From an uncultured Oscillospiraceae bacterium (lineage in GTDB: Bacteria > Bacillota > Clostridia > Oscillospirales > Acutalibacteraceae): a stretch of 64,000 nt of DNA. A program made the position numbers and the translations under genes. The notes beneath the pieces were generated by a model that worked only from the letters and a program-made list of their open reading frames with translations, did not search any database and was not told where the DNA came from. Location: NCBI GenBank assembly GCA_902492455.1, contig CABULH010000014.1, positions 33,233 through 97,232 on the forward strand, read 5' to 3'. Below, one piece after another: positions 6,329 to 14,743 of the stretch; positions within the stretch are counted from its first letter, which is position 1; every line of letters begins with the position of its first letter.

Positions 6329-7934
6329 GATCATCCGCCGCTGCGCTGCGCTGGCGCTGACTTTTGTGCTGCTCTCCCTTTCACTTGCCGGCTGTCAAAA
6401 GGATACGCCGCTGGGGAAAAGCTTTCGCTTTTCTTTGCCGGCGGAGCCGCGGCAGCTGGACCCTCAGGTAGCGGTGGATGCCGCCTCTGTGGTGGTGGTG
6501 TCCGCTCTGTTCGAAGGGCTCACCCGATTGGATGAGGAGGGGAAAGCCGTGCCGGCAGCGGCGGAATGGTCCGTCTCTGACGATGGGCTGACCTATACTT
6601 TTCACCTCAGAAAATCCAAGTGGAGCAATGGGGAGCTTGTCACGGCGGACGATTTTGTCTTTGGCATGCAGCGGGCGGTATCGCCGGAAACCGGTTCCGA
6701 TCTATCTGAGAGACTGTTCGGCATTCAGGGAGCCCGGGAGATCAACGCCGGTCAGCTTCCGGCAGAAGAATTGGGGGTCCGGGCGGTGGATGACAGCACC
6801 CTGGTTATTACCCTGACGGAAGCGGATGCCGGATTTCCGGAGAAGGCGGCCGGTACGCCCTTTTTCCCTTGCAGCCGCCAATTTTTTGAAAGTACGGGCG
6901 GCCGTTATGGCTTGGAAGCGGAGTATCTGCTCACCAACGGCCCCTTCTCCTTGGAGAATTGGGCTCACGGCCAATCGCTGCGGCTGACGAAGGCAGAGGG
7001 GTATCATGAGCAGGATGACGTTTATCCGGCTGTGGTGCGATATATTATCGGCGGATCGGCAGATCCCCTGGCCGCTTTGAAGGAAGGCGGGCTGGATGCT
7101 GCGGAGCTGACTCCCGAACAGGCGGCGGAGGCCCGGGATGCGGGCATGCGGGTGGTGGAACTGGAGGATACGATTCAGATGCTCTGGCTGAATAATTCGG
7201 TAAAGGCGCTGTCCTCCGCGAAAATCCGTGCCGCTCTGCGGGACGGGCTGGAATGGAATGCGATAATGGAGCAGGTGGACAGGACGGTTTATAGCCCGGC
7301 GGCCGGCTATATTGCTCCTGACGCGGTGGTAGAGGGGAACGAAAAATATCGGATTGCCGCAAACGCCCGCGGCTTTTCCACCAACCGGGCTGCCGCTGTT
7401 GAAAAGTTGGCAGAAGGGCTGGCGGAAAAGGAACTGAAAACGATGCCCCGCTTCACCGTGCTGTGCGCCGATGATGCCTACAGCCAGCGAATTGCGCTTT
7501 ATGTGATCCAGTCCTGGCAGAAAAATTTGGATGTCTATGCTGAACTGCAGCCCCTATCCGCTTCCGAACTCACTGCTCGGGTAGCGGTGGGAAATTATCA
7601 AATTGCCATCTCTTCCTCCATGGCGCCCGGTACGTCGGCTATGGAGGCGCTGGGGATGTATACCAGTACCGCGTCCAAAGGAAATTGGGCCCGTTTCAGC
7701 AGTGAAGAATACGACGCGCTGTTCACCCGATTGCAGACAGGCGGAAGCGGCCGGGAAGAGCTGGATCAGCTGGAAGAAAAGCTGATGGAGCTTTGTCCTT
7801 CTATCCCTCTGACCTTTCAGCGCCGCTATATGGGAATTCCGGCGGCGGTCAGCGGATTGATCATCCGTCCCTTCGGCGGAGGTGCTTACGGCGCGCCGGT
7901 GGATTTCCGCCATGCGGGCAAAAGCGGGGATTGA
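6315..7934 (+). CDS. Oligopeptide-type ABC substrate-binding lipoprotein (SBP_bac_5)
   Basis: 539 residues with a lipoprotein signal (hydrophobic run, lipobox LAGC near residue 25) and a full family 5 solute-binding fold. Motifs such as RQLDPQ, FEGLTRLDEEGK and LVTADDFVFGMQRAVSP match OppA/DppA proteins. It should sit on the outer face of the membrane and capture peptides. No permease or ATPase genes adjoin it, so it is an orphan that must dock with a transporter encoded elsewhere or act as a sensor. ATG 6315 overlaps the zinc-ribbon gene; the ribosome site (GGCGGATG) is weak, suggesting coupling. Confidence 0.9.
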   Translation: MGGIEIIRRCAALALTFVLLSLSLAGCQKDTPLGKSFRFSLPAEPRQLDPQVAVDAASVVVVSALFEGLTRLDEEGKAVPAAAEWSVSDDGLTYTFHLRKSKWSNGELVTADDFVFGMQRAVSPETGSDLSERLFGIQGAREINAGQLPAEELGVRAVDDSTLVITLTEADAGFPEKAAGTPFFPCSRQFFESTGGRYGLEAEYLLTNGPFSLENWAHGQSLRLTKAEGYHEQDDVYPAVVRYIIGGSADPLAALKEGGLDAAELTPEQAAEARDAGMRVVELEDTIQMLWLNNSVKALSSAKIRAALRDGLEWNAIMEQVDRTVYSPAAGYIAPDAVVEGNEKYRIAANARGFSTNRAAAVEKLAEGLAEKELKTMPRFTVLCADDAYSQRIALYVIQSWQKNLDVYAELQPLSASELTARVAVGNYQIAISSSMAPGTSAMEALGMYTSTASKGNWARFSSEEYDALFTRLQTGGSGREELDQLEEKLMELCPSIPLTFQRRYMGIPAAVSGLIIRPFGGGAYGAPVDFRHAGKSGD

Positions 7935-7938
7935 ATTC

Positions 7939-7968
7939 TTGCATCCGGCGACGCTTTTATGCTATAAT
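7939..7968 (+). promoter_or_regulatory. Promoter of icd
   Basis: TTGCAT at 7939-7944, 18 bases, TATAAT at 7963-7968, just after the stop of the lipoprotein gene. It leaves a leader of about 170 bases that contains GC-rich fold-back sequence (GCGCCCCCGG near 8102) but no riboswitch I can name. Confidence 0.75.
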
Positions 7969-8143
7969 GGGCCCAGTCCGGAATTGTCATCCAACGGTGT
8001 CATTTCAGCAGCTGTGCCCCGGCGCTTGCCTCAGGCGGCCCGGCGGGACTGCAGCGGTATGAATAAAGCAACAAATTCGGCTGGGATGCGGCCGGTATAT
8101 AAGCGCCCCCGGAGGGCGGCGCGGGAAGGCTTGGTGAGGACCA

Positions 8144-9364
8144 ATGAATTGGAAAAAAATCGAAATGCGTACGCCTCTTGTGGAGATGGACGGAGACGAA
8201 ATGACCCGCGTGATCTGGCAGGCTATCAAGGACAAGCTGCTGCTGCCCTTCGTGAATCTGAAAACCGATTACTATGATCTGGGGCTGCCTCACCGGGATG
8301 AGACGAATGATCAAGTGACCGTGGACGCGGCCAACGCCATCAAGGCGCTGGGCGTGGGGGTGAAATGCGCCACCATTACCCCCAATGCTCAACGGGTGGA
8401 GGAATATCATCTGAAACAGATGTGGAAGAGTCCCAACGGCACCATCCGTGCGCAGCTGGACGGCACCGTCTTTCGCGCTCCGGTCTTGGTGAAGGGTGTG
8501 TCTCCCATCGTCTCTTCCTGGAAGAAGCCCATCACTATCGCCCGTCACGCCTACGGCGATATTTATAAGAATACGGAATTGTATGTGGATGGTCCGGCCA
8601 AGGCGGAATTGGTGGTCACCGCCGCCGACGGCAGCGAAACCCGCCGCCCGATCCATGATTTTCAGGGCTCCGGCGTGGTGATGGGGATGCACAATACCGA
8701 TGGTTCCATCGAGAGCTTTGCCCGTTCCTGCTTTCAGTATGCGTTGGATGTGAAGCAGGATCTGTGGTTTTCCACCAAGGATACCATCTCCAAAATCTAT
8801 GATCACCGCTTCAAGGATATCTTTGCGCAGCTTTTTGAAAAGGAGTACAAGGAGAAGTTTGAGAAAGCGGGGATCACCTATTTCTATACGCTGATCGACG
8901 ACGCCGTGGCTCGGGTTATCCGGTCGGAGGGCGGCTTCATCTGGGCCTGCAAAAATTATGACGGCGACGTGATGAGCGACATGGTGGCCACCGCCTTCGG
9001 CTCTCTGGCGATGATGACCAGCGTGCTGGTATCCCCGGACGGCAAGTATGAATACGAGGCCGCCCACGGCACGGTAACCCGGCACTATTACCGCCATTTA
9101 AAGGGGGAGGCCACTTCCACCAATGCGGTAGCCACCATTTTTGCCTGGTCCGGCGCTCTGCGCAAACGAGCCGAGCTGGATGGACTGGAGGATCTGGCCG
9201 CTTTCGCCGATGCGCTGGAGCGCGCCACGGTAGGGACTATCGAGAGCGGCGTCATGACCAAGGACCTGGCGGCGCTTTCCGAGCTGACGGAGAAAACCCA
9301 GGTGGATACCTTCGGCTTCCTGGACGCCATTGCCGAGCGTTTGGTGCAGGAACTGGGTGCCTGA
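8144..9364 (+). CDS. icd: NADP-dependent isocitrate dehydrogenase, homodimeric (type II)
   Basis: 406 residues, the normal length of the IDH subfamily shared with eukaryotic IDH1/2. It converts isocitrate and NADP to 2-oxoglutarate, CO2 and NADPH. The isocitrate-binding segment ATITPNAQRVEEYHLKQMWK followed by SPNGTIRAQLDGTVFR carries the Ser, Asn and Arg ligands; DDAVARVIRSEGGFIWACKN contains the catalytic and metal-binding Asp residues; AAHGTVTRHY is the coenzyme loop. No other TCA gene adjoins it, which suits a partial cycle that makes 2-oxoglutarate for glutamate. It has its own promoter and a very strong terminator structure. Confidence 0.96.
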   Translation: MNWKKIEMRTPLVEMDGDEMTRVIWQAIKDKLLLPFVNLKTDYYDLGLPHRDETNDQVTVDAANAIKALGVGVKCATITPNAQRVEEYHLKQMWKSPNGTIRAQLDGTVFRAPVLVKGVSPIVSSWKKPITIARHAYGDIYKNTELYVDGPAKAELVVTAADGSETRRPIHDFQGSGVVMGMHNTDGSIESFARSCFQYALDVKQDLWFSTKDTISKIYDHRFKDIFAQLFEKEYKEKFEKAGITYFYTLIDDAVARVIRSEGGFIWACKNYDGDVMSDMVATAFGSLAMMTSVLVSPDGKYEYEAAHGTVTRHYYRHLKGEATSTNAVATIFAWSGALRKRAELDGLEDLAAFADALERATVGTIESGVMTKDLAALSELTEKTQVDTFGFLDAIAERLVQELGA

Positions 9365-9400
9365 TATTTGGTTTCAATAAAAGGAAAAGGAACAGCCTGC

Positions 9401-9436
9401 CAAAGAAGTCCAGCCGTATGGGGCTGGACTCCTTTG
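9401..9436. terminator. First hairpin after icd
   Basis: CAAAGaAGTCCAGCC and GGCTGGACTcCTTTG fold with one mismatch around a six-base loop. It sits directly upstream of the larger 33-base inverted repeat. Confidence 0.65.
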
Positions 9437-9503
9437 ACTGTCTGGATAAAAACAGCGGGGAAAATCCATTTGGATTTTCCCCGCTGTTTTTATCCAGACA
9501 GTC
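9436..9503. terminator. Perfect 33-base inverted repeat between convergent genes
   Basis: The arms 9436-9468 and 9471-9503 are exact complements, separated by only two bases, and contain A/T tracts placed so that each strand reads as stem plus T run. It is most likely a bidirectional terminator for icd and the convergent methyltransferase, whose stop codon overlaps the right arm. The length is exceptional and would extrude as a cruciform. Confidence 0.8.
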
Positions 9504-10326
9504 AGCGTATGCCGATGCGCATACGATAGCTGAAATCAATATCAAAAGGCGCACTGCCGCAGGCGGCCCTGATTACCCGGCAGAAAGAGTCCCAAGCGGC
9601 ATCCAGCCGGCCGGGGGCATATTTTCTCACGTCCTGAACCCTTCCCTGGCTTTCCGCCAGGGCGATGATCCGCTGGGCGCTGCCCGGTTCCCGGCTGGTA
9701 AAAACCAGCTCTCGAGTATAGCGGAACAATCCGCTGCGTTTCATATTTTCAAGGTGTCCGTTTTTATCCCAAGCATGAGCGGCCTGAGCCTGCAGTTCCG
9801 GGCATTCCCCGGCGATGCGCGCCGCTTCTGCGGATAAGACTTGCCATGCCACTTCCGCCCGCCAATCACATACCGGCGGCCAGTCGCAGTCCACCGTAGC
9901 CATTATGCCTCCGGCCGGAGCATCCGGTGCTGCTGCGGGCTTTAAAATGCGGCCGATTTCCTGCAGGGTGGATTCCGGTTCCATCCAGTGAAAGGACTGA
10001 CTGCACACCACCACATCCGCAAAGGCGTCCGGCAGCCCGGTGGCGTGGGCGTATCCTTCCCGGAAGGATACATTTTCCGGCACCGTTTTGGACTGAGCGA
10101 TTCTCAGCATGTCCAGGCTGGGTTCAACCCCTGTAATCGAACCGCCCATCTGCGCCAATGCCAGAGTAGACAGGCCGGTGCCGCAGCCCAGATCCACCAC
10201 CTGCTCGGGTTCCCGTTCCAGATAGCGGCGGATACAGCCCATGGCATAGACCGGAAGCACCGGCCGGACATTGTCGTAGAGTGCGGAAAAACCGGTAAAG
10301 CGTTGGGCGTTTTTTTGCAAATCCAT
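9502..10326 (-). CDS. Class I SAM-dependent methyltransferase
   Basis: 274 residues with the Rossmann methyltransferase core near 45-150: motif I VVDLGCGTGLSTLAL, the acidic SAM residue in GVEPSLDML, and the post-core SQSFHWME segment typical of the UbiE/TAM-like family that methylates small molecules. The ATG at 10326 is preferred over an upstream ATG because AAGGGGGA lies at a suitable distance. It reads towards icd and ends in the 33-base inverted repeat. The substrate cannot be told. Confidence 0.88.
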   Translation of the reverse strand: MDLQKNAQRFTGFSALYDNVRPVLPVYAMGCIRRYLEREPEQVVDLGCGTGLSTLALAQMGGSITGVEPSLDMLRIAQSKTVPENVSFREGYAHATGLPDAFADVVVCSQSFHWMEPESTLQEIGRILKPAAAPDAPAGGIMATVDCDWPPVCDWRAEVAWQVLSAEAARIAGECPELQAQAAHAWDKNGHLENMKRSGLFRYTRELVFTSREPGSAQRIIALAESQGRVQDVRKYAPGRLDAAWDSFCRVIRAACGSAPFDIDFSYRMRIGIR

Positions 10327-10458
10327 AACAGGATCCCCCTTTGCTTGGACGGATTGGTATTCTTCTGTTTTCATCATAACGCTGCAAAAGCGTTGATGCA
10401 ACCGCTTTCAATGTAATTTTACAGGCAAAACGGTATAAATTTTACCGGGAGGAGCAAA

Positions 10459-10527
10459 ATGTATCTGTATCAGGTGATTCGGAGGATATGCATCGGCACA
10501 ATCCGGCGCCATACACATAAAAAGTAA
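10459..10527 (+). CDS. Possible 22-residue basic peptide
   Basis: ATG 10459 lies five bases after GGGAGGAG, an excellent ribosome site in an otherwise empty gap, and opens a frame for MYLYQVIRRICIGTIRRHTH plus two Lys. The peptide is strongly basic and amphipathic. It could be a real small protein, a leader peptide for the GNAT gene, or chance; composition alone cannot decide. Confidence 0.35.
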   Translation: MYLYQVIRRICIGTIRRHTHKK

Positions 10528-10576
10528 CCATAAAGGATGTCGTACAGAATGGTTCGCATATTCATGAGGGGCGGTG

Positions 10577-11053
10577 ATGCGGGTGCATCTTGTGGAACAG
10601 CAGCTTACGCCGGAAACCTTCTGTGCGCTGCGGGAAAAGGTGGGGTTCCAGCCCTATACGCCGGAGGATGTAGCGGCGGCGCTGGATAAAACCTTATATA
10701 CTGCCGAAGTGCGGGACGGTTCACGCACGGTGGGAATCGCCCGGATTGTGGGGGATGGCCGTATCGTGTTTTTCATTAAAGATGTGGCGGTTGCCCCCGG
10801 TTATCGGGGAAAAGGCGTCGGTCGGACGTTGATGGAAGCGCTTCTGCGCTATGTGGAGTCCAACGCCTGCGAAAAGGCTTACGTCGGATTGATGGCTACC
10901 CCGGGCACCGAGGGCTTTTACGAGGAATTCGGCTTTATCAAACGCCCGGCTCCCGGGTTGGGACACGGTATGGTAAAGTTCGTTTCGCCCTCCTGTGAGG
11001 CGCATACGCCTCCCGCCGGCCCTGCCTGTCGGCCGATGTCCAGGCGAGTGTGA
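10577..11053 (+). CDS. GNAT family N-acetyltransferase
   Basis: 158 residues. The acetyl-CoA binding motif A is plain: VFFIKDVAVAPGYRGKGVGR (R/Q-x-x-G-x-G/A) near residues 63-82, followed by LMATPGTEGFYEEFGF, the usual motif B with the aromatic FYxxxGF. The GTG-ATG pair at 10574-10579 is read from ATG 10577 after GAGGGG. The last 20 residues are Pro/Arg/Cys-rich and outside the fold. The substrate, protein or small amine, is not evident. It precedes the ribokinase gene by 42 bases and could be co-transcribed. Confidence 0.9.
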   Translation: MRVHLVEQQLTPETFCALREKVGFQPYTPEDVAAALDKTLYTAEVRDGSRTVGIARIVGDGRIVFFIKDVAVAPGYRGKGVGRTLMEALLRYVESNACEKAYVGLMATPGTEGFYEEFGFIKRPAPGLGHGMVKFVSPSCEAHTPPAGPACRPMSRRV

Positions 11054-11095
11054 CGGTGGGCGGCGTTTCGCAAAAAATGAAGGAGGGGAGCCTGC

Positions 11096-12013
11096 ATGAA
11101 AAAGGTTATTGTCTTCGGCAGTCTGAATATGGACCTCACTATTGAATGCGAGCAGATACCCCTGGCTGGACAAACGGTGGAGGGACGGGGATTTTTCACC
11201 AATCCCGGCGGCAAGGGAGGCAATCAGGCGACGGCGGCTGCCAAGATGGGAGCTCCCACCTATATGATTGCTCGGGTGGGCGAGGATGTTTTCGGCAGTC
11301 AGATCGTCGGGACTCTGGCCGGATATGGTGTGGACTGTACCTATGTGGATACCAGCAGCCGCAGCGGCACCGGCGTGGCTATGATCATCCGCAGCAGCGG
11401 CGACAACCGGATTGTGCTGAATCGGGGATCCAACCATGAAATCACCGGGGAAGAGGTAGAGCGGATTCTGGATCGGCTGGGGGAACCGCTGGATCTGTTT
11501 GTGACCCAATACGAGTGCAGCGCCCGCGCGGTAATTGAGGGACTGGCGGCGGCTAAGAGGCGGGGATTATTCACCCTTTTCAATCCGGCGCCCGCTAAAG
11601 CGATTCCGCCGGAAGCCTACCCAGATATTGATTTGCTGGTGGTAAATCAGACGGAATGCGAATTCCTCACCGGCTTGTATCCCACCGACCTGGAGGGCTG
11701 TCAAACGGCTTTGGGACGGTTCAAGGCGTTAGGAGCGGGCGGCGCGATCATCACCCTGGGCGGCGCGGGCAGCGTCAGCCGAGTTGGCGGCGAGCTGATG
11801 ATGGTGGAGAGTTACGCAGTACCCAATGTAGATACCACCGCCGCCGGAGATGCCTATATCGGTGCGCTCGCCAGCTCCTTGGTGCGGGGGGAAAACCTGG
11901 AGCAAGGAATGCGTTTCGCCACCAAAACCGCGGCTTTGACCGTTACCCGGCAGGGGGCCCAGCAGTCCATCCCCACCGCCGCCGAGGTGGAAGCCTATTT
12001 TCATCTTTATTGA
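11096..12013 (+). CDS. rbsK: Ribokinase (PfkB family)
   Basis: 305 residues, normal ribokinase length. It phosphorylates ribose to ribose 5-phosphate. Signature 1 is GGKGGNQATAAAKMG near residues 39-54 and the catalytic signature 2 is DTTAAGDAYIGALA near 245-258, with the base Asp in DTTAAGD as in E. coli RbsK. Start ATG 11096 follows GGAGGGG. The next genes encode a nucleoside hydrolase and a carrier, so its ribose probably comes from cleaved nucleosides rather than from a ribose transporter. Confidence 0.94.
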   Translation: MKKVIVFGSLNMDLTIECEQIPLAGQTVEGRGFFTNPGGKGGNQATAAAKMGAPTYMIARVGEDVFGSQIVGTLAGYGVDCTYVDTSSRSGTGVAMIIRSSGDNRIVLNRGSNHEITGEEVERILDRLGEPLDLFVTQYECSARAVIEGLAAAKRRGLFTLFNPAPAKAIPPEAYPDIDLLVVNQTECEFLTGLYPTDLEGCQTALGRFKALGAGGAIITLGGAGSVSRVGGELMMVESYAVPNVDTTAAGDAYIGALASSLVRGENLEQGMRFATKTAALTVTRQGAQQSIPTAAEVEAYFHLY

Positions 12014-12097
12014 GCAGTGGGAAAAGCCGGCGAGAGGCAATTCTGATCCCGCAGCAATTAAAAGAACAAGAATATCCGGAAAGGAATGGATGCAGAT

Positions 12098-13018
12098 ATG
12101 AACAAGCGGCCTATTATCATCGATACCGATCCCGGCATCGACGACGCGGTGGCCATCGCCATCGCCCTGTTCAGCGAGAAGCTGGATGTACGCCTGATCA
12201 CTACAGTGGCGGGCAATGTCTCGGTGGATAAGGTGACCTATAACACCCTGCGCATTCTCAAGTTTTTCAAGAAAGAGGTGCCGGTCGCCCGGGGGGCGGC
12301 CGAACCGCTGATCCTGCCCCTGCTGGATGCCAGCAACGTCCATGGGAAAAGCGGTATGGAAGGGTTTGATTTTGAGGAGCCGGACGATCATTTGCTGCTG
12401 CCCGAACACGCGGTGAACGCTATGTACCGGGTGATTATGGAAAGCAAGGAACCCATCACACTGGTACCCATTGCCCCCTTAACCAATATCGCCCTGCTGC
12501 TGAAGCTTTATCCGGAAGTGAAGGGCAATATCAGGGAGATCGTGCTGATGGGCGGCTCCGCCGGCCGGGGAAACAAAGGCGTAATGTCTGAATTCAATAT
12601 CGCCACCGATCCGGAGGCGGCAAAAATCGTTTTCGACAGCGGCCTGCCGCTGGTTATGGCCGGACTGGATGTGGGTTGGAAGGCGCTGGTTCTGCCGGAG
12701 GACAGTGCCAAGCTGCCTCAGCTGGGCGAGGTAGGCCGCATGGCTTACTGTTTGTTTCAGAAATACCGCGGTGGCAGCATGAAAACCGGATTGAAAATGT
12801 ATGACAGCTGTGCCGTGGCTTATCTGCTCAAGCCGGAAATGTATCAGATGGAAGAAACCTATGTGGATGTGGAATTGAACGGCAGTATGACCAAAGGCTG
12901 CACATTGGTGGACCTCAAGGGATACCTGGGCAAACCGGCCAATGCCAAGGTCTGCATGGATATCGATCAGGAGATGTTCCGGGCCTGGTTCCTGGAAAGC
13001 ATCAGCCGCTGTATATAA
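12098..13018 (+). CDS. Inosine/uridine-preferring nucleoside hydrolase
   Basis: 306 residues. The N-terminal calcium-binding cluster IIIDTDPGIDDAVAI is the defining motif of the IUNH fold, and MGGSAGRGNKGVMSEFNIAT with the following DPEAAKIV is the conserved middle segment contacting ribose. The enzyme splits nucleosides to base and ribose in the cytosol. ATG 12098 is favoured because AAAGGA abuts the earlier ATG at 12086. It lies between ribokinase and a DcuC-type carrier: import, cleavage and phosphorylation form one pathway. Confidence 0.94.
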   Translation: MNKRPIIIDTDPGIDDAVAIAIALFSEKLDVRLITTVAGNVSVDKVTYNTLRILKFFKKEVPVARGAAEPLILPLLDASNVHGKSGMEGFDFEEPDDHLLLPEHAVNAMYRVIMESKEPITLVPIAPLTNIALLLKLYPEVKGNIREIVLMGGSAGRGNKGVMSEFNIATDPEAAKIVFDSGLPLVMAGLDVGWKALVLPEDSAKLPQLGEVGRMAYCLFQKYRGGSMKTGLKMYDSCAVAYLLKPEMYQMEETYVDVELNGSMTKGCTLVDLKGYLGKPANAKVCMDIDQEMFRAWFLESISRCI

Positions 13019-13062
13019 ACGGGGGCGCAGCCCCGATATAACCGAAAAAAGGAGGCAACAAT

Positions 13063-14493
13063 ATGTCTGCCGTTATTATGTATGGTTCCGCCATTATTGC
13101 CGTGGCGGTGGTGATATTCATGCTGATCAAGAAGATGGATATCAAGATCACTCTGTTCCTGATGGGCGTGGCGCTGATGTTTATCGCCATGCTGATGGGC
13201 AACGGTATCTCGGCTGATTTTGCCGGCACCGGCGCGCCTTGGCTGGACCCCTTGAAAGCGATCGCGGATCAGTTCAAAAGCACTCTGAGTTCCGCCGGTT
13301 TCATCATCCTTATTTTGGGTGGCTATTCGGCCTATATGAGCGCCATCGGCGCCAATGAGGTCACGGTCAGTGTGCTTACCAAGCCCATCGGCCGCATCAA
13401 GTCCGTTTATATTCTGGTGCCGGTGGTTTTCCTGCTGGGCAATCTGCTTTCCCTGGTGATTCCCAGCGCCTCCAACCTGGCGATTATCCTTCTGGCAACC
13501 CTTTTTCCGGTGATGGTGAAATCCGGTATGAGCAGCCTCACCGCCGCCGGCATCATCGCCACCACCGCCACGGTAATGCCCACTCCCTTGGGCAGCGACA
13601 ACGTGGCGATTGCGGAGGAATTGGCGAAGACCACTCAGTTTGCAGGATTGACCCCCACCGACTATGTTTTTCGCTTTCACGCCATTGTTTCCATTCCCAC
13701 CCTGCTGGTGATGGCTTTGGCGCATTATTTCTGGCAGAAGTATATGGATAAAAAGCTGGGCGCTGACAAAGCGGGAGAACTGGAGGGCGTCAAGGACATC
13801 CAGGCTATTGAAGGCGGCGCCCTTTTCAAAACGGTTTACGCCATCCTGCCGCTGCTGCCCATTCTGCTGCTGATTGTGGTGTTCGCTATCCAGTCTTTTA
13901 TGCCCGATCTGAAAATCAACATCAGCGTAGAGGTGGCCACCCTTTTCTCCTTCGTGGTGGCGCTGATCTGTGAGATCATCCGTAAGCGGAAGGTGAAAGC
14001 GGCTCTGGACGGCACCGAGACCTTTTTCAAGGGCATGGGCGGCGCGATGCCCATTGTCGCCCTGCTGGTGGCGGCCTCGGTGTTTGTCACCGGTCTGAAA
14101 GCCATCGGTCTGATTTCCGCCCTGCAAAATGCGATGACCGGCATCCAGGGAGGGGGTTTGGGCTTTGTTCTCCCGCTGATTCTGGTGGCGCTCACGGCGC
14201 TGATTGTGCTGCTCAGCGGCAGCGGTACCGCGCTCTTCTTCGCCATGGTTCCCTTGATGGTTCCCCTGGCCGCGGCGGCTGGCATCAATGTTTTGGCTGT
14301 GAGTATCCCCATGGGATTGGCCGGCAACCTGCTCCGGGCGGTTTCCCCGGTTTCCGCTGTGGTGATGATTGTAGCCGGTTCGGTTAAGAAGAGCCCCATC
14401 GAGGTGGTCAAACGCACCTCTCTTCCCATGATTGCCGGAACGGTGTTTATGTTTATCCTGTCAATGATCGTCTTCCTGCCTATGGGCGCCTGA
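13063..14493 (+). CDS. DcuC-family membrane carrier, probable nucleoside transporter
   Basis: 476 residues with about a dozen hydrophobic segments and no signal peptide. The conserved blocks LVIPSASNLAIILLATLFPV and PTPLGSDNVAIAEEL, and GSGTALFFAMVPLMVPLA near the C-terminus, are characteristic of the DcuC/ArsB-like anaerobic C4-dicarboxylate carrier superfamily. Family membership would predict dicarboxylate exchange, but the operon with nucleoside hydrolase and ribokinase points to a nucleoside or ribose substrate (inference). A terminator follows, closing the operon. Confidence 0.88.
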   Translation: MSAVIMYGSAIIAVAVVIFMLIKKMDIKITLFLMGVALMFIAMLMGNGISADFAGTGAPWLDPLKAIADQFKSTLSSAGFIILILGGYSAYMSAIGANEVTVSVLTKPIGRIKSVYILVPVVFLLGNLLSLVIPSASNLAIILLATLFPVMVKSGMSSLTAAGIIATTATVMPTPLGSDNVAIAEELAKTTQFAGLTPTDYVFRFHAIVSIPTLLVMALAHYFWQKYMDKKLGADKAGELEGVKDIQAIEGGALFKTVYAILPLLPILLLIVVFAIQSFMPDLKINISVEVATLFSFVVALICEIIRKRKVKAALDGTETFFKGMGGAMPIVALLVAASVFVTGLKAIGLISALQNAMTGIQGGGLGFVLPLILVALTALIVLLSGSGTALFFAMVPLMVPLAAAAGINVLAVSIPMGLAGNLLRAVSPVSAVVMIVAGSVKKSPIEVVKRTSLPMIAGTVFMFILSMIVFLPMGA

Positions 14494-14516
14494 GGCAAAT
14501 TTCAATAACAGAAGAG

Positions 14517-14560
14517 AAAAACGGCGGTTTTCCGATGGCTTTCGGAAGACCGTCGTTTTT
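14517..14560 (+). terminator. Terminator of the nucleoside operon
   Basis: AAAAACGgCGGTtTTCCGA folds with its partner ending in CGTTTTT, two mismatches, five-base loop, then T run. Confidence 0.82.
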
Positions 14561-14677
14561 GTGCTTTCTAAAAGGAAAAGAAGAATCAAATATTCTGAAA
14601 TACAGAAAAATAAGGTGTATGTTTTATGTATTATTTTCTTTAAAGTCTTGTTTACAATATATTGCGTCCTTTTATTT

Positions 14678-14706
14678 ATACGAAATTCCATCCCTGTTGA
14701 TATAAT
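14678..14706 (+). promoter_or_regulatory. Likely activator-dependent promoter of the GH78-like gene
   Basis: A perfect TATAAT at 14701-14706 has no recognisable -35 hexamer at 16-18 bases. That pattern fits dependence on an activator, plausibly the AraC protein encoded just beyond this gene. Confidence 0.5.
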
Positions 14707-14743
14707 AGAGACATAAAGACGGCATAGGGTAGGAGTTGTTGAC

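Noticed and set aside
7882..8277. 131-codon frame across the icd leader
   Set aside because: Overlaps the lipoprotein end, the icd promoter and the icd start in other frames; no ribosome site.
9418..9837. Open frames on both strands giving nearly the same peptide (NSGENP segment)
   Set aside because: The likeness arises only because both read through the perfect inverted repeat; no start signal.
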